A model generated the notes under the pieces. It did no database searches and was not told the origin of the DNA. It saw only the letters and a program-made list of their open reading frames with translations. A stretch of DNA of 44,676 nt from Clostridia bacterium (GTDB lineage Bacteria > Bacillota > Clostridia > Christensenellales > CAG-138), in contig JAFXSG010000043.1 of assembly GCA_017525875.1 (NCBI GenBank), forward strand, positions 1 through 44,676, written 5' to 3'. A program made the translations under genes and the position numbers. Shown here one piece after another: positions 1-8,178 of the stretch (the stretch's first letter is position 1; every line of letters starts with the position of its first letter).

Positions 1-342
1 TCAGAGGTGAAGATCACCACCGGTGCGGTCGTCGATGCCGTCTGGGAAGCAAAGATAGGCAATATGGGAAAGGCGATATATGTGTTTGAAGTCCAGTCCA
101 AGGGCTCCATCGACAGCCTTATCCTGAACCTCAAAAAGGCACAGAGCAACGCCGCCGTTCAGGCCGTCGTAGCCGTGGCAGACGAAGAACAGCTTGCGAA
201 GATCATTCGCGAGAGCGCCGGCGTCATCGACGAGAAATCCCTTCGCACATGGAACAGCGAAGACGTCCTTGCCGTTTACGACGCCCTGGTGCGCGCACAT
301 GAGTCGATTAATAAACTGGCACTTGTGCCGGAGAGTTTTTAA
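1..342 (+). CDS. C-terminal part of a probable PD-(D/E)XK nuclease-like protein
   Basis: The reading frame is open from the first base and ends at TAA 340-342, so the gene begins outside the window. An in-frame GTG at position 7 is probably not the start. The visible part has an aspartate (VVDAVWE), then a strand ending in FEVQSKG about 15 residues later, then an alternating hydrophobic segment (VQAVVAVAD). This D...ExQ layout resembles the core of some restriction-endonuclease-like folds, in which Q replaces the usual K. Assignment to that fold is inference, because the N-terminal part is missing. The gene is GC-rich like the core genome. The next gene begins 46 bases downstream on the same strand and is much AT-richer. 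It could instead be the tail of an unrelated alpha/beta protein. Confidence 0.5.
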   Translation, partial: SEVKITTGAVVDAVWEAKIGNMGKAIYVFEVQSKGSIDSLILNLKKAQSNAAVQAVVAVADEEQLAKIIRESAGVIDEKSLRTWNSEDVLAVYDALVRAHESINKLALVPESF

Positions 343-388
343 TTACTGTGGTATCCGATATTTAAATGCAAAGGAAGGTTATGATAAT

Positions 389-2173
389 ATGCCCAAACTT
401 TCTGCCGAAACTCAGTTTAGTATTTATAAAATTGACTTTGACTCAGTTGAAAGCACTTTCGATATTACGGGAGAAAAGGGAACAAAAGAATACCTTGAAA
501 ACATCATTGCCGTTATAATAAATAGCGTCTGTTCTCTTGTTAGGAAAAAGCCTTCCTCTCAGATTCAACAGATTCAGTTTCAGAGTTTCAGCGGAGTGGT
601 ATTTAAAACGGTTCACGAACCTGCGTGGAAAACAGTTGCAGAGCAGATAATTGCCAATAATGAGATCGAAGGGGCAGAGATGGCCCACGGTTTTCTCACT
701 AATACAAACGTATCATATATTCTTTTGTGCGCAGTAGGATCAAAGCTGTATGCCTGCACCGGCGGTTATGGCAGTAACTATATCAGCAAATTCGTAGTGA
801 AAAATTACGGGTTATACCTGCTGCCGAAGCTGGTAGAACGCAACAATCCAATCGTAAAAAGTGTGATTCAAAACAACTTGGTCGGCAACCAAGCATCAAC
901 AAATAAAGTTAATCGAAAAACAACGTCTTTATCTTTGGAACAAGATATGAGCAGTGTCTTTCGTCAGTTAACAGTTGAGGCAGAGCGCTCGATCGTTGAG
1001 GGTATTGGTATCTCCTTTGATGAGAGTGAGTCCGATCAGAAGAAAACGAATCTCGTTAATAAAGACTCATTCATCGTTCGCCGTAGTCTGTCTCTCAATG
1101 AATTGGTAAACCTGCTACATCGTTTGTCAGAGGTCGAGGAAAGAGATGACGCTTTCGCTTTAAACTATATGGTTCTTGCGCGTAAAAAGGGCATAAAAAA
1201 CGCCGATCTATTCGAAAAGATGGTTTCAGATTTTGCTGAAGGTGATCTCTCCCGCTTCATGCTCGTTGGTGATGAATTTGAGCAATACTATATAAACTCA
1301 TCGCGTTATATAATTAAAGATAATGATGATGCAATACTTATTGACCAAGTTGAACCTATCGACTTGCCAACAGTTTTTGCTCTTTTAAGCGCTGATGGTA
1401 AAAAAGTGTCAAAAACCAATGTCAAGATAATGCTGAAACAGTGGCAATTATCCACTGAGGATAACAGTGGAAATATAACGCTGTTTCCTATTAGTATATT
1501 TGATGCATTGCAAGGGTTTGTTGAATTTGGAGAGACAAAGGCTCCGTGCTATCTGTTTAATGGAAGCTGGTATGTTTTCGACAATCAATATGATGCCCTT
1601 CTTTCAAGAGAATATGAGGACTTGTTTGATAACAACAAGCCCATTGCAGAATCAATAATCTCAAAATGGGGGTTGACTCACGCAGCATCTACCGAAGAAG
1701 ATTACAATAAATGGCTGTCTGATAAAGAAGGCATTCAGGTTGCTCACACAGTTCTAATGAGGAATATTGAAATTGCGGATGCCATCCTGTTTGATGAAAG
1801 TGATGATCGTACAGTTTATCTGTTACATAACAAGGCTTTGTTTAACGGAGAAGGTGCGCGTGATTTGACAAATCAGATATTATCATCTTCAGAGTATCTG
1901 AATATGCATCGTGTTTCCTATGATTCAACAGATTTTTTTGCGGATTACTATAATAAAATTGTAGAAAAGGCAAAAAAGGAAAACAGGCAGGTGACTATCG
2001 GCATAGATGGTTTTATTGCTCGCTTAAAAAGCTCCAAAATATGCTACGTTGCTGGGTATCTAACACAGTTTAAGCGTAGTAGTGATTCAACTTATGCCAA
2101 ATATCTTAGCATAGAGCTATGGAGAAAGCTCAAAGCAAAAGGAATCGATTTTGTGATGGTGGGATTGGGATAA
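389..2173 (+). CDS. DUF6119 / TIGR04141-like sporadically distributed protein
   Basis: Predicted 594 aa. The start at 389 is chosen because AAGGAAGG lies about 10 bases upstream. The frame continues upstream to 194 but overlaps the previous gene without a ribosome binding site. The N-terminus (FSIYKID), a strand pair ending in a GYGSNY turn, an early FGL-like motif (YGLYLLP), a central LFNGSWYVFD motif and a later HNKALFNGEGARDLTNQ segment match my memory of the TIGR04141/DUF6119 family. Its members are about 500-600 aa, patchily distributed, and often sit near restriction or defence genes. The biochemical activity is not known to me. The gene is conspicuously AT-rich compared with the genes on both sides, which suggests horizontal acquisition. 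It may form a two-gene unit with the nuclease-like gene just upstream. Confidence 0.6.
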   Translation: MPKLSAETQFSIYKIDFDSVESTFDITGEKGTKEYLENIIAVIINSVCSLVRKKPSSQIQQIQFQSFSGVVFKTVHEPAWKTVAEQIIANNEIEGAEMAHGFLTNTNVSYILLCAVGSKLYACTGGYGSNYISKFVVKNYGLYLLPKLVERNNPIVKSVIQNNLVGNQASTNKVNRKTTSLSLEQDMSSVFRQLTVEAERSIVEGIGISFDESESDQKKTNLVNKDSFIVRRSLSLNELVNLLHRLSEVEERDDAFALNYMVLARKKGIKNADLFEKMVSDFAEGDLSRFMLVGDEFEQYYINSSRYIIKDNDDAILIDQVEPIDLPTVFALLSADGKKVSKTNVKIMLKQWQLSTEDNSGNITLFPISIFDALQGFVEFGETKAPCYLFNGSWYVFDNQYDALLSREYEDLFDNNKPIAESIISKWGLTHAASTEEDYNKWLSDKEGIQVAHTVLMRNIEIADAILFDESDDRTVYLLHNKALFNGEGARDLTNQILSSSEYLNMHRVSYDSTDFFADYYNKIVEKAKKENRQVTIGIDGFIARLKSSKICYVAGYLTQFKRSSDSTYAKYLSIELWRKLKAKGIDFVMVGLG

Positions 2174-2177
2174 GTCA

Positions 2178-2236
2178 TTGTTTGCATGATGCTTGAGTGA
2201 GCTGATTGATATATGAAATAATGAATATGCAAACAA
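2178..2236. repeat. 10-bp inverted repeat after the DUF6119-like gene
   Basis: TTGTTTGCAT at 2178-2187 is the exact reverse complement of ATGCAAACAA at 2227-2236. The arms are separated by 39 AT-rich bases. It lies just after the stop codon and could be an mRNA 3' structure or an edge mark of the acquired AT-rich island. Confidence 0.5.
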
Positions 2237-2291
2237 ACCAACTGTCACGGATTCGGCAAATCATGTTGTTATTGTGAACTATCCCCAATAA

Positions 2292-2324
2292 GGGCAACAC
2301 CACAAAGGTGCAGCCCCTCTTTTC
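2292..2324 (+). terminator. Hairpin with T-rich tail, probable terminator
   Basis: GGGC (2292-2295) and CACC (2298-2301) pair with GGTG (2307-2310) and GCCC (2313-2316) around a short loop. CTCTTTTC follows on the plus strand. It could terminate the DUF6119-like transcript. It also occupies the place that the terminator of intact tnpV occupies at 8138-8166, so it may be inherited from the tnpV remnant beside it. Confidence 0.5.
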
Positions 2325-2511
2325 ATGCCAGTACGATCTCTTGGATCGCTTTCTCCTCGGCTCTTGCCCTACAGAAGTTCATAGCCTGTATCCAGCCGAG
2401 CTGATCGTGGGCTTTGAGCTCTTTGTTGACGCCTTCGGCTCGGGCGAGTTGGAAAGTAATGAAGTCTATCTGTTTTTTGACCTGATAGTCGATAACAATG
2501 CAGGATCGCAC
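2323..2511 (-). pseudogene. tnpV: tnpV remnant (C-terminal half only)
   Basis: About 53 codons match the C-terminal half of the intact TnpV at 8179-8529. Shared landmarks are QLA(R/K)AEGV, LKA(H/R)DQL, W-I-(Q/R)-AMN, CRARAEE and EIVL at the end. The N-terminal half, including the TnpV start motif MEITYTKHGDYYYPDL, is absent. The sequence instead runs into the 3' end of the anti-sigma gene within about 12 bases. I therefore call it a truncated copy, not a gene. TnpV proteins are small accessory proteins of mobilisable transposons in Firmicutes. The remnant lies in the same orientation as the intact copy and marks an old mobile-element edge. Confidence 0.75.
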
Positions 2512-2522
2512 TACCTTAAAAC

Positions 2523-3614
2523 TTATCGCGCATCACCCACGGGTATGGGATTATTCCCGGTGCGTGGGTCCGATGAGGCAACAGACGAGCCGCTGATGCG
2601 GTCTGCCGGCATTTCAATCAAAAAATCGCAATCATACGTGCTGAACTGGATATAATAGGTTAGCCTACCCTCTTCAACTGCGGTCTTTATCCGTGCGATC
2701 GGGGCTTCGGGTAATGCGGCTTCGGCGGAGTAAACCAGCCAGCCTGTTACGTCGTATTCAAATCGGCAGTCGAGATAAGGCGTTTCATCATACACGCCTG
2801 CTAAAGCGAGAGCTTGGATGAATGCTTCGTCCATAGGGAGATCTCCTTCGACCGGCGCGTCGAATTCGGATGATACGAGCGTCCCTTCTTCGGCGGAAGC
2901 GATAAGTCGGGTGAGAGTTTCTATGCTAAAAAGCCCCAAGCGCATATCCGCCCACGAGGGGTCTGCCGCCAGCAGCCGCGCGATAATCGATGCTTTGCTT
3001 TCCGGCACGCCATACCTTTCTGCTATCTTCCTTAAGTCAGCAGTGCTTTCGTATGTATTGGCGATCACCTTTCCGTTGTTTGTTTCCGTGAGCGAGGATA
3101 TCTGCACAGTCAGCTGATCAAGCAGGTATGCCGCTTTAGCTGCGTCCTTGTTGTCAAGGCTGACGAGAACGGTCCTGTGTTCTTCATTAAGATACCCGAG
3201 ACGATACATCGAGCCAATCAGAGCGTTTACCGTCAGCTCCATGGTAGCGCCCTTAAAATCCATATCGCTTATTACTTTTTTAGCGTCATCGTTCAGCGGG
3301 ATGACGTCAAGCACCTTTTCCTCTTTATTAATCTTTATTTCAAGGCTTGGGTTCACATCGATGGACACCGTTGCGAACACCTTGTTATCCGGCGCTTTGT
3401 TGATAAAAGTTCCTATTACTGTGCCGATCGCAAACAGAAACATGGCTGCGGCGGCAGCGGCAATATAACGCCATGTGCGTTTTGCGTTCAAAGCCTTCCG
3501 GGGAGCGACGGACAAATTACGGCAGGAGCTTTTCGCCCTGTCCAGCACGTCGGGAGTTGTGTTTTCCATAGCTTTTTTGAGCCTGTTTTCAAGCTCTTTT
3601 TCTGTCATCCTCAT
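2523..3614 (-). CDS. RsgI-like membrane anti-sigma factor
   Basis: Predicted 363 aa. The N-terminal cytoplasmic part (1-48) is followed by one membrane segment at about 50-70. The outside part begins with a strand-rich stretch including ATVSIDVNPSLEI and KVLDVIPLNDDAKKV, typical of the periplasmic domain of RsgI-type anti-sigma factors. The remaining part (about 140-363) is less familiar and may be a sensing domain; it ends in a PepSY-like strand pattern (weak). The ATG follows the stop codon of the sigma gene directly (TAAATG), with AAGGAG 9 bases upstream, so the two are translationally coupled. By family analogy it would hold the ECF sigma factor at the membrane until an extracellular signal is sensed. 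The ligand cannot be read from sequence. Confidence 0.8.
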   Translation of the reverse strand: MRMTEKELENRLKKAMENTTPDVLDRAKSSCRNLSVAPRKALNAKRTWRYIAAAAAAMFLFAIGTVIGTFINKAPDNKVFATVSIDVNPSLEIKINKEEKVLDVIPLNDDAKKVISDMDFKGATMELTVNALIGSMYRLGYLNEEHRTVLVSLDNKDAAKAAYLLDQLTVQISSLTETNNGKVIANTYESTADLRKIAERYGVPESKASIIARLLAADPSWADMRLGLFSIETLTRLIASAEEGTLVSSEFDAPVEGDLPMDEAFIQALALAGVYDETPYLDCRFEYDVTGWLVYSAEAALPEAPIARIKTAVEEGRLTYYIQFSTYDCDFLIEMPADRISGSSVASSDPRTGNNPIPVGDAR

Positions 3615-4187
3615 TTACCGCAGCTCCTTTCCTTCATATTCTTTCCTGAGCTTCATCAACGCTCGTCGGTATTTTGTCATTACCGTGGAAGCAGGCCCGC
3701 CAAGCGCCTTTGCGATCTCACGAAAAGTAAAGCCAGAGATCAGGTGAAGCGATACTATCTGCCGCTCTTCCGGTGAAAGCGCCGACAGGAAGCTTTGCAG
3801 CATAAGCCTGTCCTCTGCGTCTGCTATCGGATCGACGGGGAGGGAATCCGCTTCATCATCAAGGCTTGAAACCGCTTCCTTTTTGTGAAGACGCATTCGG
3901 TCAATGCAGATGTTCTTTGCGATACGGATGATCCAAGCAAAAGGCTTGCCCTGAGGCTTGTAGCTTTTTGCCGAAGCATATATCTTTACAATGCAGTCAT
4001 GAAGTGCGTCCTCGGCGTCATGGCGGCTCCCGAGCACGGAAAGCGCATAGCTGTAGACAGAAGAGGACGCAATGGAATAAAGCTCGTCAAGCGCATCGAT
4101 TTCGCCGTTTTTGAGCCTTAATATGCAGCGCTCTGTCGCCGCATCCCTCTTGAGCTGTTCGCGATCGCAGCCGGTTTCCGCTTTCAT
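3615..4187 (-). CDS. ECF-type sigma-70 family RNA polymerase sigma factor
   Basis: Predicted 190 aa. I chose the ATG at 4187 because AGAGG stands 7 bases before it. An in-frame ATG at 4217 has no such site. Region 2 is recognisable around residues 35-95 (HDAEDALHDCIVKIY, then FAWIIRIAKNICIDRMR). Region 4 lies around 140-190 (LSPEERQIVSLHLISGFTFREIA, a helix-turn-helix, ending in YRRALMKLRKEYEG). Only regions 2 and 4 are present, as in ECF factors. It is cotranscribed with the anti-sigma gene that follows without a gap, and preceded by an ABC exporter and lipoprotein on the same strand. It probably directs RNA polymerase to its own operon and to unlinked targets. Confidence 0.9.
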   Translation of the reverse strand: MKAETGCDREQLKRDAATERCILRLKNGEIDALDELYSIASSSVYSYALSVLGSRHDAEDALHDCIVKIYASAKSYKPQGKPFAWIIRIAKNICIDRMRLHKKEAVSSLDDEADSLPVDPIADAEDRLMLQSFLSALSPEERQIVSLHLISGFTFREIAKALGGPASTVMTKYRRALMKLRKEYEGKELR

Positions 4188-4262
4188 TGCATTACCTCTT
4201 ATATTAGGATAACGCATGAAAACGGCAAAATCATTCAGAATATGACAACGTCGATAAATATA

Positions 4263-4907
4263 TTATTCTTTGGCGACTGATAACACGCCCCCGTCCATCT
4301 CGCAGACAGTATCGCAGAGGGCGTCTATATCCGCCGGATTATGCGAGGAGAGGATTATCGTTTTACCTTTTCCGACAAGTCCCTTTAGCAGCTCGCGCAT
4401 CTCCTGAACTCCGTTTTTGTCAAGCCCGTTCATGGGCTCATCGAGTATGAGAAGCTCGGGATCCTCCATGATGGCCTGCGCGATCCCGAGACGCTGGCGC
4501 ATACCGAGGGAGTATTTGCCCACGGGCTTTTTCATATCGGGATCGAGCCCTACGAGGCGGATGGTGTCCTTGATTCGCTGTTTGTTGATCTTTTTATTGA
4601 CGGACGCAAGTATCGAGAGGTTTCGGAAGCCGGATAGATGGGGAAGAAAGCCCGGAGCCTCTATGATGAGACCGAGGCTTTTGGGGAAATCCTCCTGCCT
4701 GCCTATGAGTTTTCCATTTACCTTTACCGTGCCGGAGGTGGACTTCAAAAATCCGCAGATACATTTCATCATCACCGTCTTGCCGGAGCCGTTGTTGCCG
4801 ACAATGCCGTGGACTTTGCCTTTTTCGAAGCTGTGGGTTATGCCTTTCAGCACCTCGTCCTTGCCGAAGGTCATTTTCAGATCCTTTATTTCTATAGCGT
4901 TTTCCAT
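4263..4907 (-). CDS. ABC transporter ATP-binding protein
   Basis: Predicted 214 aa, starting at the ATG one base after the TGA of the upstream permease, with AGGCAGG as ribosome binding site. The earlier in-frame start at 4997 would overlap the permease heavily. Walker A is GNNGSGKT (37-44), the signature is SLGMRQ (133-138), Walker B is LLILDEP (152-158), and the switch histidine is in SSHNPADI. The length and motifs fit the single-domain ATPase of bacitracin/lantibiotic-type exporters (BcrA/NatA class). Its partners are the two membrane proteins encoded immediately upstream. It would power export, or detoxification of a membrane-active compound; the substrate is not known. Confidence 0.92.
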   Translation of the reverse strand: MENAIEIKDLKMTFGKDEVLKGITHSFEKGKVHGIVGNNGSGKTVMMKCICGFLKSTSGTVKVNGKLIGRQEDFPKSLGLIIEAPGFLPHLSGFRNLSILASVNKKINKQRIKDTIRLVGLDPDMKKPVGKYSLGMRQRLGIAQAIMEDPELLILDEPMNGLDKNGVQEMRELLKGLVGKGKTIILSSHNPADIDALCDTVCEMDGGVLSVAKE

Positions 4908-4908
4908 A

Positions 4909-5808
4909 TCAAAACCTGCCTGTTCCTTTCGAAAAATTGAAGTTATAGCGTTTGATCGCCCCAAGCGAGCCCAAGTATAAAAGCACGCAAAGCCCAAGCA
5001 TTATCAATATCGACTGCCATATAGCGGGCAGCTTATCGTACCCGAAGTTGTGCATATGGTAGGATGCGTGATTCAGCGGTGAAAGCCAGCCGAATATTAG
5101 ATTGGCTCGATACATCCGCGATTCGGGGATATTGAAAACGGTCTTGACAAGCTGCGGGTTCATCAGATACCCGTACAGCGAAAGCCCGAACGCCGATACG
5201 ACCGAAGCCGACTTGCCAAACATTATGCTCATGAACATCATCAGCATCACGAGCACCAGCGTATATGAGGTCATCAGCGCGAATATCACCGCCATGCAGG
5301 CATACGGGGTGGTCGTCTCCATGGTGCGCACGAACGCGGGAACGGCGATTGCATCGCCCGCGCCGGAAAAGCCGAGCATCGCGGCGGTTTCCGACCATTT
5401 GTTGCCGACAAAGCTCGTTCGCATGCAAAGGAGCGAGGTCACCGCAAGCACGGCTGTGCAGTAGATCAGCGCACAGGCCGCGATATAGACTACCTGCCCG
5501 GTGAGCCATTGCCTTCGGCTCATCCTCGAAAGGAAATACGGCGTATCGGCTTCGAGAAAAGGCATGTCCCCGAGCATCAATATGAGCAGCATTGAGGCAA
5601 GCATTATGGCGTTGGAATCGTCGAAGGTCCAGATGAAAGGCTCCGCGAGCTGCATCACGGTCCCGTTTCTTTCCGCAAAGCCCGTCACTTTGCCGGAAAG
5701 AAAGAAGCAGAGTACGATCATCAGCAGGAACGTGAATATCACACGCAGGTTCCCGTGCCAGCGGCGGAAGTTGTATCCGGCGGCAGTAAATACTTTTGCT
5801 GTTCTCAT
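4909..5808 (-). CDS. ABC transporter membrane subunit (ABC-2-like), first of two
   Basis: Predicted 299 aa with about six hydrophobic segments, near residues 23-42, 64-84, 108-128, 170-195, 200-220 and 262-282. AAGGAGA precedes the ATG, which overlaps the stop codon of the next membrane gene upstream by four bases (ATGA). The protein has the shape of an ABC-2-type permease, and it sits directly upstream of the ATPase. Between membrane segments is a loop with FLSRMSRRQW, a pattern common in these permeases. It has low similarity to any named family that I can recall. It probably forms a heterodimer with the product of 5805-6590. Confidence 0.75.
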   Translation of the reverse strand: MRTAKVFTAAGYNFRRWHGNLRVIFTFLLMIVLCFFLSGKVTGFAERNGTVMQLAEPFIWTFDDSNAIMLASMLLILMLGDMPFLEADTPYFLSRMSRRQWLTGQVVYIAACALIYCTAVLAVTSLLCMRTSFVGNKWSETAAMLGFSGAGDAIAVPAFVRTMETTTPYACMAVIFALMTSYTLVLVMLMMFMSIMFGKSASVVSAFGLSLYGYLMNPQLVKTVFNIPESRMYRANLIFGWLSPLNHASYHMHNFGYDKLPAIWQSILIMLGLCVLLYLGSLGAIKRYNFNFSKGTGRF

Positions 5809-6590
5809 ATCTGTCTCCTTATTCTTGTATATGCCGCCGCGCTGAAGGCCGCTATAAGCACGCAGGCCAACGCAAGACTTATAAGGATTGGCGTCATTGG
5901 GCTCTCAAACAGCGAATCGGTGCTCAAATACATCGATGGCACGAGCCGCATAGCCGTTGGGAAGTACCGTGTGAACGCGATCTCCATGAGGTAAAAGAGT
6001 ATGAACGGCGAGGCGACTGCGGAGAACCTGTTGACGGTCGCGCCTGCAATCAAGAGTCCCACCGCCGACCACAGCGCTGCGCCTGCGGAATACAGACCTA
6101 TCATGCGGAGGATGCTAAAAACGTGTTCGGCCATGGAGACGCCGTTATCCGCGGGCATGCAGTAGGGGGAAACGATTAGGTATAGCGCCGTATAGAATAT
6201 CGCCATCCCGAGCGCCGCGGCAAGTGCGGGCACGAGCAGGGAGACAATGCCCCGCACGGCGATATACGCCGCCCGCCCGGTTTTGGATACGTAGGCCTTT
6301 ATAAAGCCGGATGTCAGGTCGTCTATGAAAAGCACGGAGCAGGGCAGCGCCGCAGCGATCGGAAGCACAAAATGCGCCGCGTCTGAATTGACCGCAATGG
6401 AGAAAAACATGTGCTCCATGCCGAATCTTAAAGAGCCGGGCTCCGTATTCGGGAGGGTCTTCAAAAACTCTATGAGCTCCTTAATGCCTCCGAAGATCAG
6501 CCCCGCGAGGATAATAACGACCGCCGCGGCAAAGCGCGGGGACAGTACCGCGCGGGCAAGCTCGTTTTTGAACGTTCGCAAGAATCTCAT
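5805..6590 (-). CDS. ABC transporter membrane subunit (ABC-2-like), second of two
   Basis: Predicted 261 aa from the ATG at 6590, which has AAGGA 10 bases upstream. An ATG at 6608 overlaps the stop of the lipoprotein gene (TGATG) and could also be used through coupling. Hydrophobic segments lie near residues 20-40, 72-92, 102-130, 150-175, 180-200 and 225-250. The start MRFLRTFKNELARAV, with a positively charged amphipathic helix before the first membrane span, is typical of ABC-2 permeases. It overlaps the next gene by four bases, and the tight coupling fits a two-permease exporter. Confidence 0.75.
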   Translation of the reverse strand: MRFLRTFKNELARAVLSPRFAAAVVIILAGLIFGGIKELIEFLKTLPNTEPGSLRFGMEHMFFSIAVNSDAAHFVLPIAAALPCSVLFIDDLTSGFIKAYVSKTGRAAYIAVRGIVSLLVPALAAALGMAIFYTALYLIVSPYCMPADNGVSMAEHVFSILRMIGLYSAGAALWSAVGLLIAGATVNRFSAVASPFILFYLMEIAFTRYFPTAMRLVPSMYLSTDSLFESPMTPILISLALACVLIAAFSAAAYTRIRRQI

Positions 6591-6607
6591 AACGTATCGT
6601 TCCTTCA

Positions 6608-8068
6608 TCAGTATCCACGCGTAAGGTCGATGATGCTGCCGTCGATGGCGTTTATCATCATAATGCAGTACCCGGCGCCGCCCTGTATCACGGTCCCGTC
6701 AGGCGAGGCAATAAGCTGCGCCTGCGAGGGGTCGTCATACTTCCACTCGATATTACCCATGAACACCCAAACGGGGACGAGCGCATAGTCCTCCGCGCCG
6801 GTTCCGGCCTTGACTCTGTAATAGCACAGCTCGATACTGCTGATATTCACCGTTCGCTCTGTTGGCGCGGCCTCGTTCGTGCCGATCGGCGGGATATTCC
6901 CCACAAGGTCGAGCTTTGCCCTGAACGTTTCGTAAATCTCGGAGAAAGGTTTTAACGGAGCGTTGCGTGAGATCACGCCGTCGTTGTTGTCCGAGGTGCA
7001 GCTCGTCCAATGCAGGTATAAGATCCTGCCGTTATAAACGTAAATGCGCAGCACGTTCGGAAGCCACAGCGCGTCGAAATCCATACCGGCGGACATGTTC
7101 CTGTATTTGAGCCTTGCGGTGCTCGCGGTATCGTCAATATCTATCGGCGCCATGCGGGCGTTGCCGACCTTGGGCACGAAGGCAAAGCCCATTGCCTCAT
7201 AGCTCATGGTGGGCAAAGTGGTGTTGAGGCGGGATTTGCCCGAGTATGCAAGGGTCAGGGTGTCTGAAAGTCCGACCTTACTCAGGAACTCCTCGGCGAT
7301 CTTCAGCGCGTCCTCCGGGCTCGTTTCATTGCGGCGGAGCTCCCTTTCAACGGGCTCCACGCCCTCTATCCCTTCATACATGCCGCCCTCGCCGTAGTAA
7401 TCGAAAACATAGTCCGGCAGGCCTATCACGTCCCCTCCCCCTGCACCGCAATTCGGGGACAAGGTGCGGTTTTCACTTGCCGTAAACAGCAAATTCTCTC
7501 TGTACGAATAGTCTTCGTCACTGTAAATGCCTGCCTTGCCTTGTAACAAATAGAGATCGTGTTCTATGTTCGCTCCGTTAACGCAGCACGGACCGGAAAC
7601 CAGTCGGTCATCCGAATCGAAGCAGCCCTTCTCATAACCTCTTCCGTCGGGAGCGCAGCCTATGCCCTCGCAGTCCTTGAACAGTACTCTCACGAACCTG
7701 TCGAACAGATCTTCATCCATGTACTTCGCTTTGGCGACCCCGTACACCGGGAATATCCCGCCCGCAGGGACGATGACGTCGGCGTCTATATTGACGGTGT
7801 AATCGAGCCTTTGGTGTGTCCCCGCTCCGCCGAAGTCGGGGTCGCCGAGCGCCTGCGTCCAACTCTCCGTGATATGCTCCGGCTGTCCCGGATCCTGTGG
7901 AGTCGGCGTACCGTCCTCTGACTTCACCTCGCCCACATGCATTCCGTCGATCTTCGTCTTTGCGGCGACCGCTTCGCCCTCCGGCGTCTTGACGCAGCCG
8001 GAAGCGACTAATAACAAGCATGCAAGCAGCAAACACGCTATTCCTTTGATCCGTTTTTTCATGTTCAT
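6608..8068 (-). CDS. Secreted lipoprotein, DUF6034-like (tentative)
   Basis: Predicted 486 aa. The signal peptide has the lipobox LVASGC, with the lipidated cysteine near residue 25, so the mature protein sits on the outer face of the membrane. GGAGGAG lies 5-6 bases before the ATG. The mature part begins with a long stretch of VNIDADVIVPAGGIFPVY type and has several cysteines (CEGIGC, CCVNG), and the C-terminal part (PVWVFMGNIEW, DGSIIDLTRGY) resembles the end of PepSY-like proteins. I have a weak memory of DUF6034 lipoproteins of similar length in Clostridia. As the first gene of the sigma/anti-sigma/ABC operon, it may bind the exporter's substrate or the signal sensed by the anti-sigma factor; this is inference. 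Confidence 0.75.
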   Translation of the reverse strand: MNMKKRIKGIACLLLACLLLVASGCVKTPEGEAVAAKTKIDGMHVGEVKSEDGTPTPQDPGQPEHITESWTQALGDPDFGGAGTHQRLDYTVNIDADVIVPAGGIFPVYGVAKAKYMDEDLFDRFVRVLFKDCEGIGCAPDGRGYEKGCFDSDDRLVSGPCCVNGANIEHDLYLLQGKAGIYSDEDYSYRENLLFTASENRTLSPNCGAGGGDVIGLPDYVFDYYGEGGMYEGIEGVEPVERELRRNETSPEDALKIAEEFLSKVGLSDTLTLAYSGKSRLNTTLPTMSYEAMGFAFVPKVGNARMAPIDIDDTASTARLKYRNMSAGMDFDALWLPNVLRIYVYNGRILYLHWTSCTSDNNDGVISRNAPLKPFSEIYETFRAKLDLVGNIPPIGTNEAAPTERTVNISSIELCYYRVKAGTGAEDYALVPVWVFMGNIEWKYDDPSQAQLIASPDGTVIQGGAGYCIMMINAIDGSIIDLTRGY

Positions 8069-8137
8069 TCCACTCCTCCGTTCATTGGTGTTTACATAAG
8101 GTTAACGGAGATGAGGGGCGTTTTCATTCATAAACTT

Positions 8138-8166
8138 AAAAAAGGAGCTGCGCCGTGAAACGCAGC
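8138..8166 (-). terminator. Rho-independent terminator after tnpV
   Basis: On the minus strand GCTGCG pairs with CGCAGC (plus-strand arms 8147-8152 and 8161-8166). TCC and a run of six T follow (plus-strand A run 8138-8143). It lies 13 bases after the tnpV stop and separates tnpV from the lipoprotein operon. Confidence 0.8.
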
Positions 8167-8178
8167 CCGTTGATGAGA

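Noticed and set aside
194-388. N-terminal extension of the DUF6119-like gene
   Set aside because: Overlaps the previous gene in another frame, GC content differs, and the proper ribosome binding site is at 389.
2308-2655. 115-codon open frame on the plus strand
   Set aside because: Runs opposite the tnpV remnant and the end of the anti-sigma gene.
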